Assembly (NCBI GenBank): GCA_019233755.1
Contig: JAFAMD010000042.1
Span: forward strand, 1 to 33,150
Length of the DNA: 33,150 bases
Origin: Acidobacteriaceae bacterium
Lineage (GTDB): Bacteria; Acidobacteriota; Terriglobia; Bryobacterales; Bryobacteraceae
Direction of reading: 5' to 3'
Position numbers and translations under genes: made by a program. The stretch's first letter is position 1. The number at the start of each line of letters is the position of its first letter. A model generated the notes under the pieces. That model had not been told where the DNA came from, ran no database searches, and was given only the letters and a program-made list of their open reading frames with translations. Shown piece after piece: positions 23,968 to 32,686 of the stretch.

Positions 23968-25315
23968 ATGTCTGCTCGTGCTTGCAATCTGTGCATTCAG
24001 GGTCTGTGGTCAGGAGAATGCTGATTCTCAGGGAATGATGCAGCAGATCCTCCAAAGGCTCGACGCGATTGAAAAAGAGAACCGCGAATTGGTCCAGGAG
24101 GTACGAAGCCTGCGCCAGCAACTCGACGCGGTAAAGACCCCCGAGACCGGCTCATCAGTCGCAACAACGCCTGGGCAGCCGACGGTGGACGAGCGCGTCG
24201 CGGTCGATGAAGGCCGCATCGCGGAGCAGGCGCAGACGAAGGTAGAAGCGTCGCAAAAATTCCCGGTTCAGCTCGACGGCATGCTGCTGTTTAACGCCTT
24301 CGCGACCACTGGCCTCTCCCCCGGCGAGTATGCGAACGAATACGGCCTCCTGAACGGGCCAAGCACCTCGGGAGCGACCGTCCGGCAAACTCTCCTGGGC
24401 CTGCAGTTCCAGGGTCCGCGTCTGCCGGGGGACGGCCGCGTAAATGGCTCGATTATGATGGATTTCTGGGCCGGATATCCCGAACCAGGGAATAATTGGC
24501 TGCGACTTCGGCAGGCCGACCTTTCTTTTGACTGGGCCAACCGGAGTTTCTCGGTCGGTCAAGAGAAGCCTCTGATTTCACCGTATGAGCCAAGCTCTCT
24601 TGCTGAGGTTGCCATACCGCCTCTCGCGGGGGCAGGGAACTTATGGCTCTGGCTGCCCCAGGCTCGTTATGAAGAGCGCTTGCATTTCGGCGCCAATACG
24701 GGCCTGACCGGACAAGTTGCTGTGTTGCAGACCTACGAAAACTACTCTATGGTCCCCTCCACACCGCCGAATTCCCTCGAGTACGCACGACCGGCGATCG
24801 AAGCGCGCCTCGCATTCTGGCACAAATTTGACGAGAGCCGTAAATTTGAGGTGGCGCCAGGTTTTCATGCAAGCGTGACGCATGTTGCGGGCTCCTCTGT
24901 TAATTCGCGGGTCGGGTCACTAAATTGGTTGTTCGACACGGGGCCGCACCTTAGTATTACTGGAACGTTGTATGGCGGGCAGAATGTTGCTCCGCTCGGG
25001 GCCATAAACAGCGGATTCACAATTACAAGTACCGGCGTTCACCCGGTACATAGCTGGGGCGGTTGGACGCAATTCGCGTTTCCAATCACCACCCGGCTGA
25101 CCTTCAACCTATTCGGCGGCTTGGAAGACGATCACGGAACGAATCTTCTTCCTGAATCAATCGCCCGCAACCTCACGTACGCATCGAATCTCATGTACCA
25201 TCTGGGGCCCAACGTCGTGATCAGCTTGGAAGGCCTACGGGTTCGCAGCCGGACGGCATCTGGCCAGAATGAGCTTCACAATAATTATGACTTGGCGATC
25301 GGGTATCTCTTTTAG
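23957..25315 (+). CDS. outer-membrane porin with N-terminal coiled coil
   Basis: A 452-residue protein with signal peptide (about 1-18, ending at VCGQ) and a coiled coil (about 25-60, MMQQILQRLDAIEKENRELVQEVRSLRQQLD). A linker follows, then a barrel rich in alternating strands that ends in YDLAIGYLF with a terminal Phe. The coiled-coil-plus-barrel layout resembles DcaP-like/phosphate-selective porin relatives. The substrate is unknown. Start: ATG 23957 follows GGAGG at 9 nt, an excellent site lying inside the preceding receiver gene. The blue-copper gene overlaps its 3' end. Encoding in a signalling operon suggests it is either regulated by or part of the sensing pathway. Confidence 0.75.
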   Translation: MHRRCLLVLAICAFRVCGQENADSQGMMQQILQRLDAIEKENRELVQEVRSLRQQLDAVKTPETGSSVATTPGQPTVDERVAVDEGRIAEQAQTKVEASQKFPVQLDGMLLFNAFATTGLSPGEYANEYGLLNGPSTSGATVRQTLLGLQFQGPRLPGDGRVNGSIMMDFWAGYPEPGNNWLRLRQADLSFDWANRSFSVGQEKPLISPYEPSSLAEVAIPPLAGAGNLWLWLPQARYEERLHFGANTGLTGQVAVLQTYENYSMVPSTPPNSLEYARPAIEARLAFWHKFDESRKFEVAPGFHASVTHVAGSSVNSRVGSLNWLFDTGPHLSITGTLYGGQNVAPLGAINSGFTITSTGVHPVHSWGGWTQFAFPITTRLTFNLFGGLEDDHGTNLLPESIARNLTYASNLMYHLGPNVVISLEGLRVRSRTASGQNELHNNYDLAIGYLF

Positions 25316-26021
25316 CATTGCAGGGTACGCTGCCGCTGCGATCCTTTCTGCGAGCCTTACCGCCGGCACCGTTTCTGGACGCGTCCGTCTTATAGACTCG
25401 AACGATTCCTTCGTTAAGAAACAAGGCGATTTTTCGGGAGTGGTTGTCTGGTTGGCATCAACCGATAAATCAAGCGCCGCGTCCTCGCACAAGCATGTTC
25501 GAATGCTGCAGAAGGACAAGAAATTCTCGCCCCACATGCTGGTGATTTCTACCGGGACGACCGTCGAATTTCCGAATCTGGATCCAATTTTTCACAACGC
25601 ATTCTCGAACTTCAATGGTCAGATTTTCGATATAGCTCTATATCCTCCTGGATCCTCCCGATCAGTTCGCTTTGACCGGCCCGGCATTGTTAGGGTATTT
25701 TGCAACATTCATCCATCGATGTCCGCCATTATCGTGGTTCTGAATTCAAACTATTTCGCGACAACAGATCGGGATGGCAGGTTTACCCTGTCCAATGTGG
25801 CGTCAGGCGATTACGAAATCCATTTCTTTCATGAGCGCTCCACGCCGGAGACCCTCGATCGGCTAACGCACACCATTCGGGTCCCTGAGGAGGAAGACGA
25901 TCTGCCCGCGGTGACCATTTCTGAAGCGGGATATCTGCCGGTCGCACACAAGAATAAGTACGGCCGTGACTACCCTCCTAACGCTGAAGATTCGCAGACG
26001 TATTCATGGCCGGTCAGATGA
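25287..26021 (+). CDS. periplasmic cupredoxin-like (blue copper) protein with carboxypeptidase-regulatory-like domain
   Basis: A 244-residue exported protein of the group often annotated methylamine utilization protein/plastocyanin-like. From ATG 25287 the signal peptide spans about 1-27. The cupredoxin core has an apparent type 1 copper set: H103 (FPNLDPIFHNAFS), then C139, H142 and M145 (FCNIHPSM). It is followed by a short beta-sandwich, NYFATTDRDGRFTLSNVASGDYEI, resembling a CarboxypepD_reg module. It could carry electrons or sense copper or redox state in the periplasm. ATG 25269 is an alternative start. It overlaps the porin gene at its start and the kinase gene at its end. No methylamine dehydrogenase genes are nearby, so that name would mislead. 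Confidence 0.8.
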   Translation: MTWRSGISFSIAGYAAAAILSASLTAGTVSGRVRLIDSNDSFVKKQGDFSGVVVWLASTDKSSAASSHKHVRMLQKDKKFSPHMLVISTGTTVEFPNLDPIFHNAFSNFNGQIFDIALYPPGSSRSVRFDRPGIVRVFCNIHPSMSAIIVVLNSNYFATTDRDGRFTLSNVASGDYEIHFFHERSTPETLDRLTHTIRVPEEEDDLPAVTISEAGYLPVAHKNKYGRDYPPNAEDSQTYSWPVR

Positions 26022-27808
26022 AGAACCGGCCCTTCAAGAATGTATCGCTGCTCTGGCGCATTCTCCTTTCGACATCGCTAGCGGTGACGGCGGTCTTCGC
26101 GCTTACCGGCTGGATGGTGCAAAGATACGCGGCAGGCGTCAGCGAGCACAGTTTGGAAGAGGAAGTGCGAACCAGCCTGCAGGCCTATGAATCGTTGTGG
26201 GGTGCGCGTGTCCACAATTTGACGGCCATCAGCCGCATCATCAGTTCCATGGCAGATGTCCGTGCCGCCTTCATGACCCGTGATCAGGCAACCATCCGCG
26301 ACACCGCGCAGCAGTTATGGTCTGAGGTTTCTGAACAGGACGCGAGTTTCCTTGTTCTCGACCCTACCGGAGCGGTCATTACTTCGCTGGGCGGCGATCC
26401 TGACTTTTCAGTTGGCCCTGCTCTGATGAGGGTTGCGCTGAAGCGGTTTCCAAAGCAAGTGTCCGGATATGTGAGACGCTCATCCCACCTCTACTACCTC
26501 GTGTTTACGCCTGTGTATGTGCAAACAGCGCACGAACCAGCTTTGTTGAATATTCTACTTGTAGCATTCGACATAGACGATGGGCTCGCCGGCACTCTCA
26601 AAGAATCTACCCACGGCAGTGATTTCGCATTCGTGAGTTCGAATTTCGTATTTGCGTCCACGCTGCCATTGGCCACTGCTGCTGATTTGAGCTCGGGCGA
26701 CATAGGCGCGGGCCGGGTCCGAAGGTTGAACCTGCAAGGATCTGACTACCTAGTTTTGGATATCGACTTGCCCGATCCCTCAGACGCACTTGTCGGCAAG
26801 CTTTTTATCATTCGTTCATTCGCAGGGCAGGAGGCCGTTCTGGCCGAGCTTCAGCGGAACGTTGGTATGTTCTGGGGTGCCGCGATCTTAGCAGCTCTTG
26901 GGTTGACGTACCTGTTGTCAAGGCGCATTCTCAATCCGGTTAGGCGTCTTGACCGCGCGGCCGGGGAGGTAATTAGACGAAACTACGATTACCGCGTCCC
27001 CGTGGAAACGGATGATGAACTGGGACGCCTCGCGCTGACATTCAACACCATGTGCGACTCCATTCGAAGTGCGCGCGAAGAGTTGATCCGTCAGGAACAG
27101 ATTGCCACGATTGCCCGGCTGTCAAGCTCCATTGTCCACGACTTGAGAAATCCGCTTGCCGCCATCTACGGCGGTGCGGAAATGCTTGTCGACGCCGAGC
27201 TTTCTCCCGAACAACGCCGCAGGCTGGCCGCGAACATCTACAATGCCTCGCGGAGGATTCAGGAGCTTTTACAAGATCTTGTCGACGTGGGGCGCGCAAA
27301 AACACGACCCGTTGAACTTTGCAAACTCGGCGAACTCGTAGCGGCTGCGTTGGAGACGGTTTCCCAAGCCGCTGAGTCGCAATCCATTGACGTTAGCGTC
27401 GATATTCCGGATCACATCCACGTGGTTGTCGATCGCGACCGGGTGGAACGGGTGTTCTTGAACTTGATAAGCAACGCGTTCGACGTCATGCCGAACGGCG
27501 GTACGCTGCACATTTCAGGTCGAGAGGACGCTGGTTGCGTGATTGTCGAGGTCGCGGATTCCGGCCCTGGGATTCCGGAAGAAGCGTGGGCCCGCTTGTT
27601 CCAACCATTTGCGAGCTTCGGGAAAAAAAATGGGCTGGGCCTGGGGTTGGCATTATCGCGACAAACTCTTCTTGACCATGGCGGAGATCTCTGGGCGGAC
27701 AACAGGGCGACGGCAAGCGGAGCCCGATTCTTTCTTCGCCTGCCACTGGCGACAGCCTCTGACTCTGCCGTTAACGTCCCTCGACTGCCAATGGCTGCAC
27801 AGCCGTAG
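26006..27808 (+). CDS. sensor histidine kinase with periplasmic sensor domain and HAMP
   Basis: A 600-residue inner-membrane kinase. TM1 is about 16-37, and an approximately 245-residue periplasmic sensor region follows, possibly Cache-like (FLVLDPTGAVITSLGG, HLYYLVFTPVY). TM2 is about 287-305 and HAMP about 306-358. The HisKA box has H378 in SSSIVHDLRNPLAA. The ATPase motifs are N (NLISNAFDVMP, about 486-496), G1 (DSGPGIP, 518-524), F (LFQPFASFGK) and G2 (GLGLGLAL). All catalytic motifs are intact. ATG 26006 lies inside the copper-protein gene; ATG 26018 forms an ATGA overlap with its stop and is equally possible. It ends the five-gene unit and likely phosphorylates one or both regulators encoded at its head. 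Confidence 0.92.
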   Translation: MAGQMKNRPFKNVSLLWRILLSTSLAVTAVFALTGWMVQRYAAGVSEHSLEEEVRTSLQAYESLWGARVHNLTAISRIISSMADVRAAFMTRDQATIRDTAQQLWSEVSEQDASFLVLDPTGAVITSLGGDPDFSVGPALMRVALKRFPKQVSGYVRRSSHLYYLVFTPVYVQTAHEPALLNILLVAFDIDDGLAGTLKESTHGSDFAFVSSNFVFASTLPLATAADLSSGDIGAGRVRRLNLQGSDYLVLDIDLPDPSDALVGKLFIIRSFAGQEAVLAELQRNVGMFWGAAILAALGLTYLLSRRILNPVRRLDRAAGEVIRRNYDYRVPVETDDELGRLALTFNTMCDSIRSAREELIRQEQIATIARLSSSIVHDLRNPLAAIYGGAEMLVDAELSPEQRRRLAANIYNASRRIQELLQDLVDVGRAKTRPVELCKLGELVAAALETVSQAAESQSIDVSVDIPDHIHVVVDRDRVERVFLNLISNAFDVMPNGGTLHISGREDAGCVIVEVADSGPGIPEEAWARLFQPFASFGKKNGLGLGLALSRQTLLDHGGDLWADNRATASGARFFLRLPLATASDSAVNVPRLPMAAQP

Positions 27809-27943
27809 TGCTCAATCCCTGCTTCGAGCCTTAGTCGGCAATCGCTTAGCTGTTGCTGCGCGGTAAAGCTTCGTTCTTCCCTTTCTCCCCTGAACGTAAC
27901 CGGTTCGGCTGGCGGCGGGTCGTTATTATCAGGTCGTACGGCC

Positions 27944-29566
27944 TTGCAGACCGCCACCAGAATTGAGACGACTTCCGGATGGGCTCCCCTCCGGCACGCG
28001 CTATTCCGAAACCGCTGGATCGCCTCGATCATATCCAACCTCGGCAGTTGGATGCAGGATACGGCGGGCACCTGGCTCATGACGTCCCTCACGGCCTCAC
28101 CCTTGTTGATCGCGCTGATGCAGACCGCCGCGAGCCTTCCGGTCCTTCTGCTCGGATTCTTTGCCGGTGCCACTGCCGACGTCTTCGAGCGCCGCCGGCT
28201 TCTGATTTTTTGGCAGACATGGATGTTCATCGCGGTCTTGATATTGAGCGTGTTGACTATAGCTGGCATCGTTTCGGCCTGGGAACTGCTTCTGCTCACG
28301 TTCCTGTTGAACATCGGCGCCGCCATGACGAATCCGGCATGGCAGGCGATCGTTCCCGAATTGGTGCCCAGGTCGGAACTGCGCGATGCCATCGCGATCA
28401 ACAGTGCCGGCTACAACCTCGCTCGTGCGGTCGGCCCTGCGCTCGGCGGATTGATGGTGGCGACATTTGCATCCACCACCAAAGGGGCGGGAAGTGTCTT
28501 TTTCCTGAATGCGGTTTCCTTTCTGGCCGTCATTTGGGTGCTGTACGCGTGGAAGCGCACACCGCTTTTTAAAAGCGCTCTGCCCGCGGAACGCATGCTC
28601 GGTTCCATGCGTGCAGGCATCCGTTACGCCCGCTACGCTCCGGCGCTGCGGGCCGTGCTGTTTCGCGCTTTCTCCTTCACCCTGTTTGTAAGTGCGGTCT
28701 GGGCGTTGCTTGCCGTCGTGGCTCAGCAGCACCTGCACAAAGGGGCAATGGGCTACGGCATTTTGAACGGTTGTCTTGGAGCAGGTGCGGTTGGCGGCGC
28801 TGCCTCGCTGCCGTACGTCCGGCGCAGGCTTCGCGCGGAAGCCATTGCTGCAGCCGCAATTGTAGTCTTGGCGGGAACGCTGCTGACCCTGGCGGTCGCG
28901 CGGAGCACGCCCCTTATTGTTGTCGCCCTGCTCGCCGGCGGATTTGCCTGGACAAGCACGACCTCCACGTTCAACGCTGCTGTCCAGCTTTCGGTTCCGC
29001 ACTGGGTGCAAGCTCGCGCGCTGGGAATCTATCAAACCGTTTTTCAGGGCGGCATGGCGCTTGGCAGCGCACTCTGGGGATTGCTTGCCGAACATCTTTC
29101 CACTTCCTCCGCGTTGCTGTTTGCAACCATCGGTCTATTGGCAACTATTCCGCTGACGCGCCGATTCCCGTTACTACGCGGAGAACCACTAGATTTGAGT
29201 CCATATAACCTCAACCGGCCGGCGCCGCAGGTGGTCATTGAGCCGCAGCCCGACGATGGACCCGTCCTGGTTACCATTGAGTACTTCATACACCCGCAGG
29301 ACCTTGAGGAATTCACCCGCGTGATTCACGCCATGAGAGAGGCGCGGATGCGCGACGGCGCCATTCGCTGGGGCGTGTTTCAAGACGTTGCTCATCCCGA
29401 GCGAATCGTCGAAACCTTCGTGGTGGATTCCTGGCTCGAGTTTTTGCGCGTACGCGAACGCCTGACAGCGAGTGACCGCGCCGTCCGCGGTCGCGTGCGG
29501 AGTTTCCACAGAGGAGATTCTCCGCCAGTAATCTCGTACATGATCTATGCCCGAGAGCGCGCATAG
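27944..29566 (+). CDS. MFS transporter (MFS_3/enterobactin-exporter type) with C-terminal ferredoxin-like domain
   Basis: A 540-residue major facilitator. Residues about 15-400 give 12 helices with the loop motif FAGATADVFERRRLL (about 72-86) and the family's opening PLRHALFRNRWIASIISNLGSWMQDTAGTWLM. A soluble domain of about 100 residues follows (from about 435, VLVTIEYFIHPQDLEEFTRVIHAMREARMRDGAIRWGVFQD), an antibiotic-biosynthesis-monooxygenase-like fold that is a normal part of PF05977 proteins. Substrate is unknown; relatives export siderophores and drugs. The frame opens with TTG at 27944, just before conserved sequence. The upstream 135-nt gap has no visible box site. It ends 9 nt from the convergent small protein of the sdh operon. 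Confidence 0.87.
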   Translation: MQTATRIETTSGWAPLRHALFRNRWIASIISNLGSWMQDTAGTWLMTSLTASPLLIALMQTAASLPVLLLGFFAGATADVFERRRLLIFWQTWMFIAVLILSVLTIAGIVSAWELLLLTFLLNIGAAMTNPAWQAIVPELVPRSELRDAIAINSAGYNLARAVGPALGGLMVATFASTTKGAGSVFFLNAVSFLAVIWVLYAWKRTPLFKSALPAERMLGSMRAGIRYARYAPALRAVLFRAFSFTLFVSAVWALLAVVAQQHLHKGAMGYGILNGCLGAGAVGGAASLPYVRRRLRAEAIAAAAIVVLAGTLLTLAVARSTPLIVVALLAGGFAWTSTTSTFNAAVQLSVPHWVQARALGIYQTVFQGGMALGSALWGLLAEHLSTSSALLFATIGLLATIPLTRRFPLLRGEPLDLSPYNLNRPAPQVVIEPQPDDGPVLVTIEYFIHPQDLEEFTRVIHAMREARMRDGAIRWGVFQDVAHPERIVETFVVDSWLEFLRVRERLTASDRAVRGRVRSFHRGDSPPVISYMIYARERA

Positions 29567-29575
29567 ACCGTCAGG

Positions 29576-30076
29576 TTACTCGTCGAGAACAGGCTCCGGG
29601 CGCTCCTCCGGTTTCGGACGAAGTTCCGGGTGGCGCATCAGTGTTCGTGCACACGTATTCCAGCGCAGAATTGCATCGTCATTACCAGCCGGCCGTCGTG
29701 TTTCGGCTTCCTGGTACCAGTGCATCGCATCATTAAGCTCCCGGTACGCTATGTCGTTTGCGCCGAGGACTCCCTGTTTCAAGCGCGCCCTTGCACAGCG
29801 CTCGCAGATGATACCGGTATAGTAAGCCTTTTCGTAGTCGCCCTGTATGGAGCGGAGCACCTCGCGGGCGCGCGAGGCCGGGATCTCCGGGCCGAACTGA
29901 TCCGTGATGGCTAGCAACAGTGTGATCAGCGCGGTCTGGTTCGCGGGCTCGACGCGCAGAATATCGAGACAGATGCTCTCCGCCTGCCAGGGCTCGTTCA
30001 GCAACCGGTATCGTTGCGCCTTTTCGAGCGCGTCCGGAATCGCGCTTCGCGACAGTAATTTCAACTCGAATTCCAT
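29576..30076 (-). CDS. conserved helical (TPR-like) hypothetical protein, last gene of the sdh operon
   Basis: A 166-residue hydrophilic protein. The middle part (about residues 13-125) reads like tandem helix pairs of TPR type (IPDALEKAQRYRLLNEPWQAESICLDILRVEPANQTALITLLLA, then AYRELNDAMHWYQEAETRRPAGNDDAILRWNTCARTL). The tail is proline- and glutamate-rich. No signal peptide or membrane segment is seen. The ATG at 30076 has a strong AAGGAG ribosome-binding site. It begins 34 nt after sdhB, so it is likely co-transcribed. I do not recognise a characterised family. Linkage to the succinate dehydrogenase genes makes an assembly or adaptor role plausible, nothing more. Confidence 0.7.
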   Translation of the reverse strand: MEFELKLLSRSAIPDALEKAQRYRLLNEPWQAESICLDILRVEPANQTALITLLLAITDQFGPEIPASRAREVLRSIQGDYEKAYYTGIICERCARARLKQGVLGANDIAYRELNDAMHWYQEAETRRPAGNDDAILRWNTCARTLMRHPELRPKPEERPEPVLDE

Positions 30077-30110
30077 ACTTTTCTCCTTGCCGCACTGCAG
30101 ATGTGCGAAT

Positions 30111-30851
30111 CTACGTTCGCAGGATTCGAAATAGCTTCCGTACCGGATCGAAGTACTCGTCCACCACGCGCTCCTTGAGAGGGATGATCGCATTGTCCGT
30201 TATGGCAATTCCTTCCGGACATACCTTTGTGCAGCATTTTGTGATGTTGCAATAGCTGATACCGTGCTGGTTCTTCAAATCGCCCGTGCGGCTTCCGATA
30301 TCGAGCGGGTGCATCTCTAATGCGGCCGTGTGGACGAGGAATCGGGGGCCGACAAAATAATCGTGCAGCGAGTGCTCGCGCAGCACGTGGCACACATCCT
30401 GGCACAGGTAACACTCAATGCATCGGCGAAACTCTTGAACCCGGTCTACATCCGCTTGCGCCATGAGCCATGTCCCGTTCCCATCGTCCGGAGGACGGGG
30501 CTCGAATTTTCGAATTGTCTTCTTAACGCGGTAGTTCCAGGACACATCCGTTACCAGATCTTTGATGGGAGGAAAGGCGCGCATCGGCTGAAGAGCAACC
30601 GGCCTGTCGAGGGGAAGGGAATTCAAGCGAGTCATGCACATCAGGCGCGGATTGCCATTGATCTCGGCCGAACATGAACCGCACTTGCCCGCTTTGCAGT
30701 TCCACCGTACCGCAAGGTCATTTGCCTGTTCGGCTTGGATGCGGTGCACGGCATCCAGCACCACCATTCCGGGAAAAACTTCGGTCGTATAGTCGCGAAA
30801 TTCGCCGCCTTCGCTGTTTCCACGCCAGATCCGGAATGTCGCTACCGCCAT
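30111..30851 (-). CDS. sdhB: succinate dehydrogenase/fumarate reductase iron-sulfur subunit
   Basis: A 246-residue iron-sulfur subunit carrying electrons from the flavoprotein to quinone. The [2Fe-2S] ligands are C52, C57, C60 and C72 (NCKAGKCGSC ... LMC). The ferredoxin-like half has CIECYLCQDVC (C144, C147, C150, C154) and CNITKCCTKVCPEG (C201-C211), providing the [4Fe-4S] and [3Fe-4S] centres. The start lies 14 nt downstream of the sdhA stop. Members of this type pair with a single five-helix b558-like anchor, consistent with the upstream partial gene. Confidence 0.93.
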   Translation of the reverse strand: MAVATFRIWRGNSEGGEFRDYTTEVFPGMVVLDAVHRIQAEQANDLAVRWNCKAGKCGSCSAEINGNPRLMCMTRLNSLPLDRPVALQPMRAFPPIKDLVTDVSWNYRVKKTIRKFEPRPPDDGNGTWLMAQADVDRVQEFRRCIECYLCQDVCHVLREHSLHDYFVGPRFLVHTAALEMHPLDIGSRTGDLKNQHGISYCNITKCCTKVCPEGIAITDNAIIPLKERVVDEYFDPVRKLFRILRT

Positions 30852-30865
30852 ACGCGCACCTCGTT

Positions 30866-32686
30866 CTATTTCATCTCGCTAATGATCTGTTTCAACTCGC
30901 AAGGCATTTCCGGAATGGGCTGCCGCCTGACCGTCATTTGACCCGACTCACTTCGTCGCACCACAATGTTACAGCGCCATTCGCTGTCGTTCTTCTGCGG
31001 ATAATCTTCGCGAAAGTGCGCTCCCCGACTCTCCTTGCGCTCGATCGCGGCACGCGTGATCATCTCCGAGACGGAGAGCAGATGCGGCAAATCGAGAGCC
31101 GTGTGCCAGCCGCCGTTATATTCCCGATTGCCTGCCACGGCGACCGCTTCGGCTCTTTTCTTCAGTTGCTCGATGCCATCCAGCGCACCTCGCATTTCTT
31201 CTTCGCGTCGGACGATCCCAACCAGCTTCTGCATGAGGTCCTGCAAGTCGAATTGAACGTCATATGGGCTTTCGCCTTCCCTCTCGAAAGCCGCTAATGC
31301 GGTATGAGCCAGCGACTTTATTTGCTCCGAATCCAACCTTAATCGCGTTGCTGAGCCATTCTTATTGGCAAACCGGGCAGCGTGTTCGCCGGCCCGCTTG
31401 CCGAACACCAGAAGATCTGAGAGCGAGTTACCACCCAGGCGGTTCGCGCCATGCAGGCCGGCGGCGCACTCGCCCGCCGCGAACAGTCCCGGCACATCCG
31501 ACATCTGCGTATCGGCATCGACGCGCACCCCACCCATCATGTAATGTGTGGTGGGGCCGACTTCCATCGGCTCCTCAGTAATATCGATATCCGCCAGTTG
31601 CTTGAACTGATGATACATGCTGGGCAGTTTTCTTTTGATATGCTCCGCGCCTTTCGGAATGCGGTTCTTGATCCACGCAATATCCAGGTAAACGCCGCCG
31701 TGCGGGCTTCCTCGGCCTTCGCGGATCTCGCGCATGATGCAGCGGGCGACGTGGTCGCGCGTGAGTAGCTCAGGCGGGCGGCGCGCGTCGCGGTCGCCTT
31801 GCGTGTAGCGCCAGCCTTCTTCCTCATTGTCGGCCGTCTGGGAACGGTAATTTTCAGGGATGTCGTCGAACATGAACCGCCGGCCTTCTATGTTCTTGAG
31901 TACGCCACCTTCGCCGCGGACTCCTTCGGTCACGAGAATGCCGCATACACTCGGTGGCCAAATCATCCCGGTGGGATGGAATTGAACGAACTCCATGTCC
32001 ATCAAGGAAGCTCCGGCGTCGTAAGCGAGCGAGTGTCCGTCGCCGGTATATTCCCAACTGTTGCTCGTTACCTTGTATGCGCGCCCGATTCCTCCTGTTG
32101 CGAGAACAACTGCCTTCGCATGAAAAAGAAGGAAGCGGCCGCGTTCACGCTCATAGCCGAAAGCTCCGGCAATTCGTCCCTGGTCGTCCTTCAGCAGTTT
32201 CAGAACGGTTGCTTCCATGTGGACTTCCATGCCGAGGTGAATACCGTGATCCTGCAGCGTCCGGATCATCTCTAATCCGGTGCGGTCGCCAACATGCGCG
32301 AGCCTGGGATAGCGATGTCCGCCAAAGTTGCGCTGGAGAATGCGCCCATCTTTCGTACGATCGAAAAGCGCTCCCCACGCCTCCAGTTCACGCACCCGTT
32401 CGGGCGCTTCCTTTGCGTGCAACTCGGCCATCCGCCAGTTATTAACGTACTGGCCGCCGCGCATGGTGTCGGCGAAATGCACTTTCCAGTCGTCGCGTTC
32501 GTCAGTGTTTGAAAGGGCTGCGGCGATGCCGCCCTCCGCCATGACGGTGTGGGCTTTTCCAAGCAGGCTTTTGGTAATTACACCGACGCGCACGCCGTTC
32601 GCTGATGCTTCGATTGCCGCTCTCAACCCTGCTCCTCCTGCTCCAATTACCAGCACATCGTAATCGTGCGTCTGGTATTCCGGCAT
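30866..32686 (-). CDS. sdhA: succinate dehydrogenase/fumarate reductase flavoprotein subunit
   Basis: A 606-residue flavoprotein catalysing succinate/fumarate interconversion. The FAD-binding DVLVIGAGGAGLRAA starts at residue 10. H46 in AHTVMAEGGIAAAL is the expected covalent FAD histidine. HPTGMIWPP, TEGVRGEGG, THYMMGGVRVD and GLFAAGECAAGLHGANRLGGNSL are the family's catalytic and FAD-contact blocks. The C-terminal helical domain includes EMRGALDG and HTALDLPHLLSVSEMI. The ATG overlaps the sdhC stop by one base (TGATG). Length is normal. Direction of reaction in vivo cannot be told from sequence. Confidence 0.95.
   Translation of the reverse strand: MPEYQTHDYDVLVIGAGGAGLRAAIEASANGVRVGVITKSLLGKAHTVMAEGGIAAALSNTDERDDWKVHFADTMRGGQYVNNWRMAELHAKEAPERVRELEAWGALFDRTKDGRILQRNFGGHRYPRLAHVGDRTGLEMIRTLQDHGIHLGMEVHMEATVLKLLKDDQGRIAGAFGYERERGRFLLFHAKAVVLATGGIGRAYKVTSNSWEYTGDGHSLAYDAGASLMDMEFVQFHPTGMIWPPSVCGILVTEGVRGEGGVLKNIEGRRFMFDDIPENYRSQTADNEEEGWRYTQGDRDARRPPELLTRDHVARCIMREIREGRGSPHGGVYLDIAWIKNRIPKGAEHIKRKLPSMYHQFKQLADIDITEEPMEVGPTTHYMMGGVRVDADTQMSDVPGLFAAGECAAGLHGANRLGGNSLSDLLVFGKRAGEHAARFANKNGSATRLRLDSEQIKSLAHTALAAFEREGESPYDVQFDLQDLMQKLVGIVRREEEMRGALDGIEQLKKRAEAVAVAGNREYNGGWHTALDLPHLLSVSEMITRAAIERKESRGAHFREDYPQKNDSEWRCNIVVRRSESGQMTVRRQPIPEMPCELKQIISEMK

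Noticed and set aside
4191..27808. Exosortase/PEP-CTERM-type EPS system, since such loci often carry HprK-like kinases and EPS genes.
   Set aside because: No exosortase, PEP-CTERM protein or PrsK/PrsR-type sigma-54 regulator is seen; the locus is plain Wzx/Wzy type.
28097..29095. A 332-codon minus-strand frame inside the MFS gene, and a similar 329-codon frame at 27412-28401.
   Set aside because: Both are antisense shadows of genes with clear family motifs; their composition is Arg/Gln-rich and featureless.
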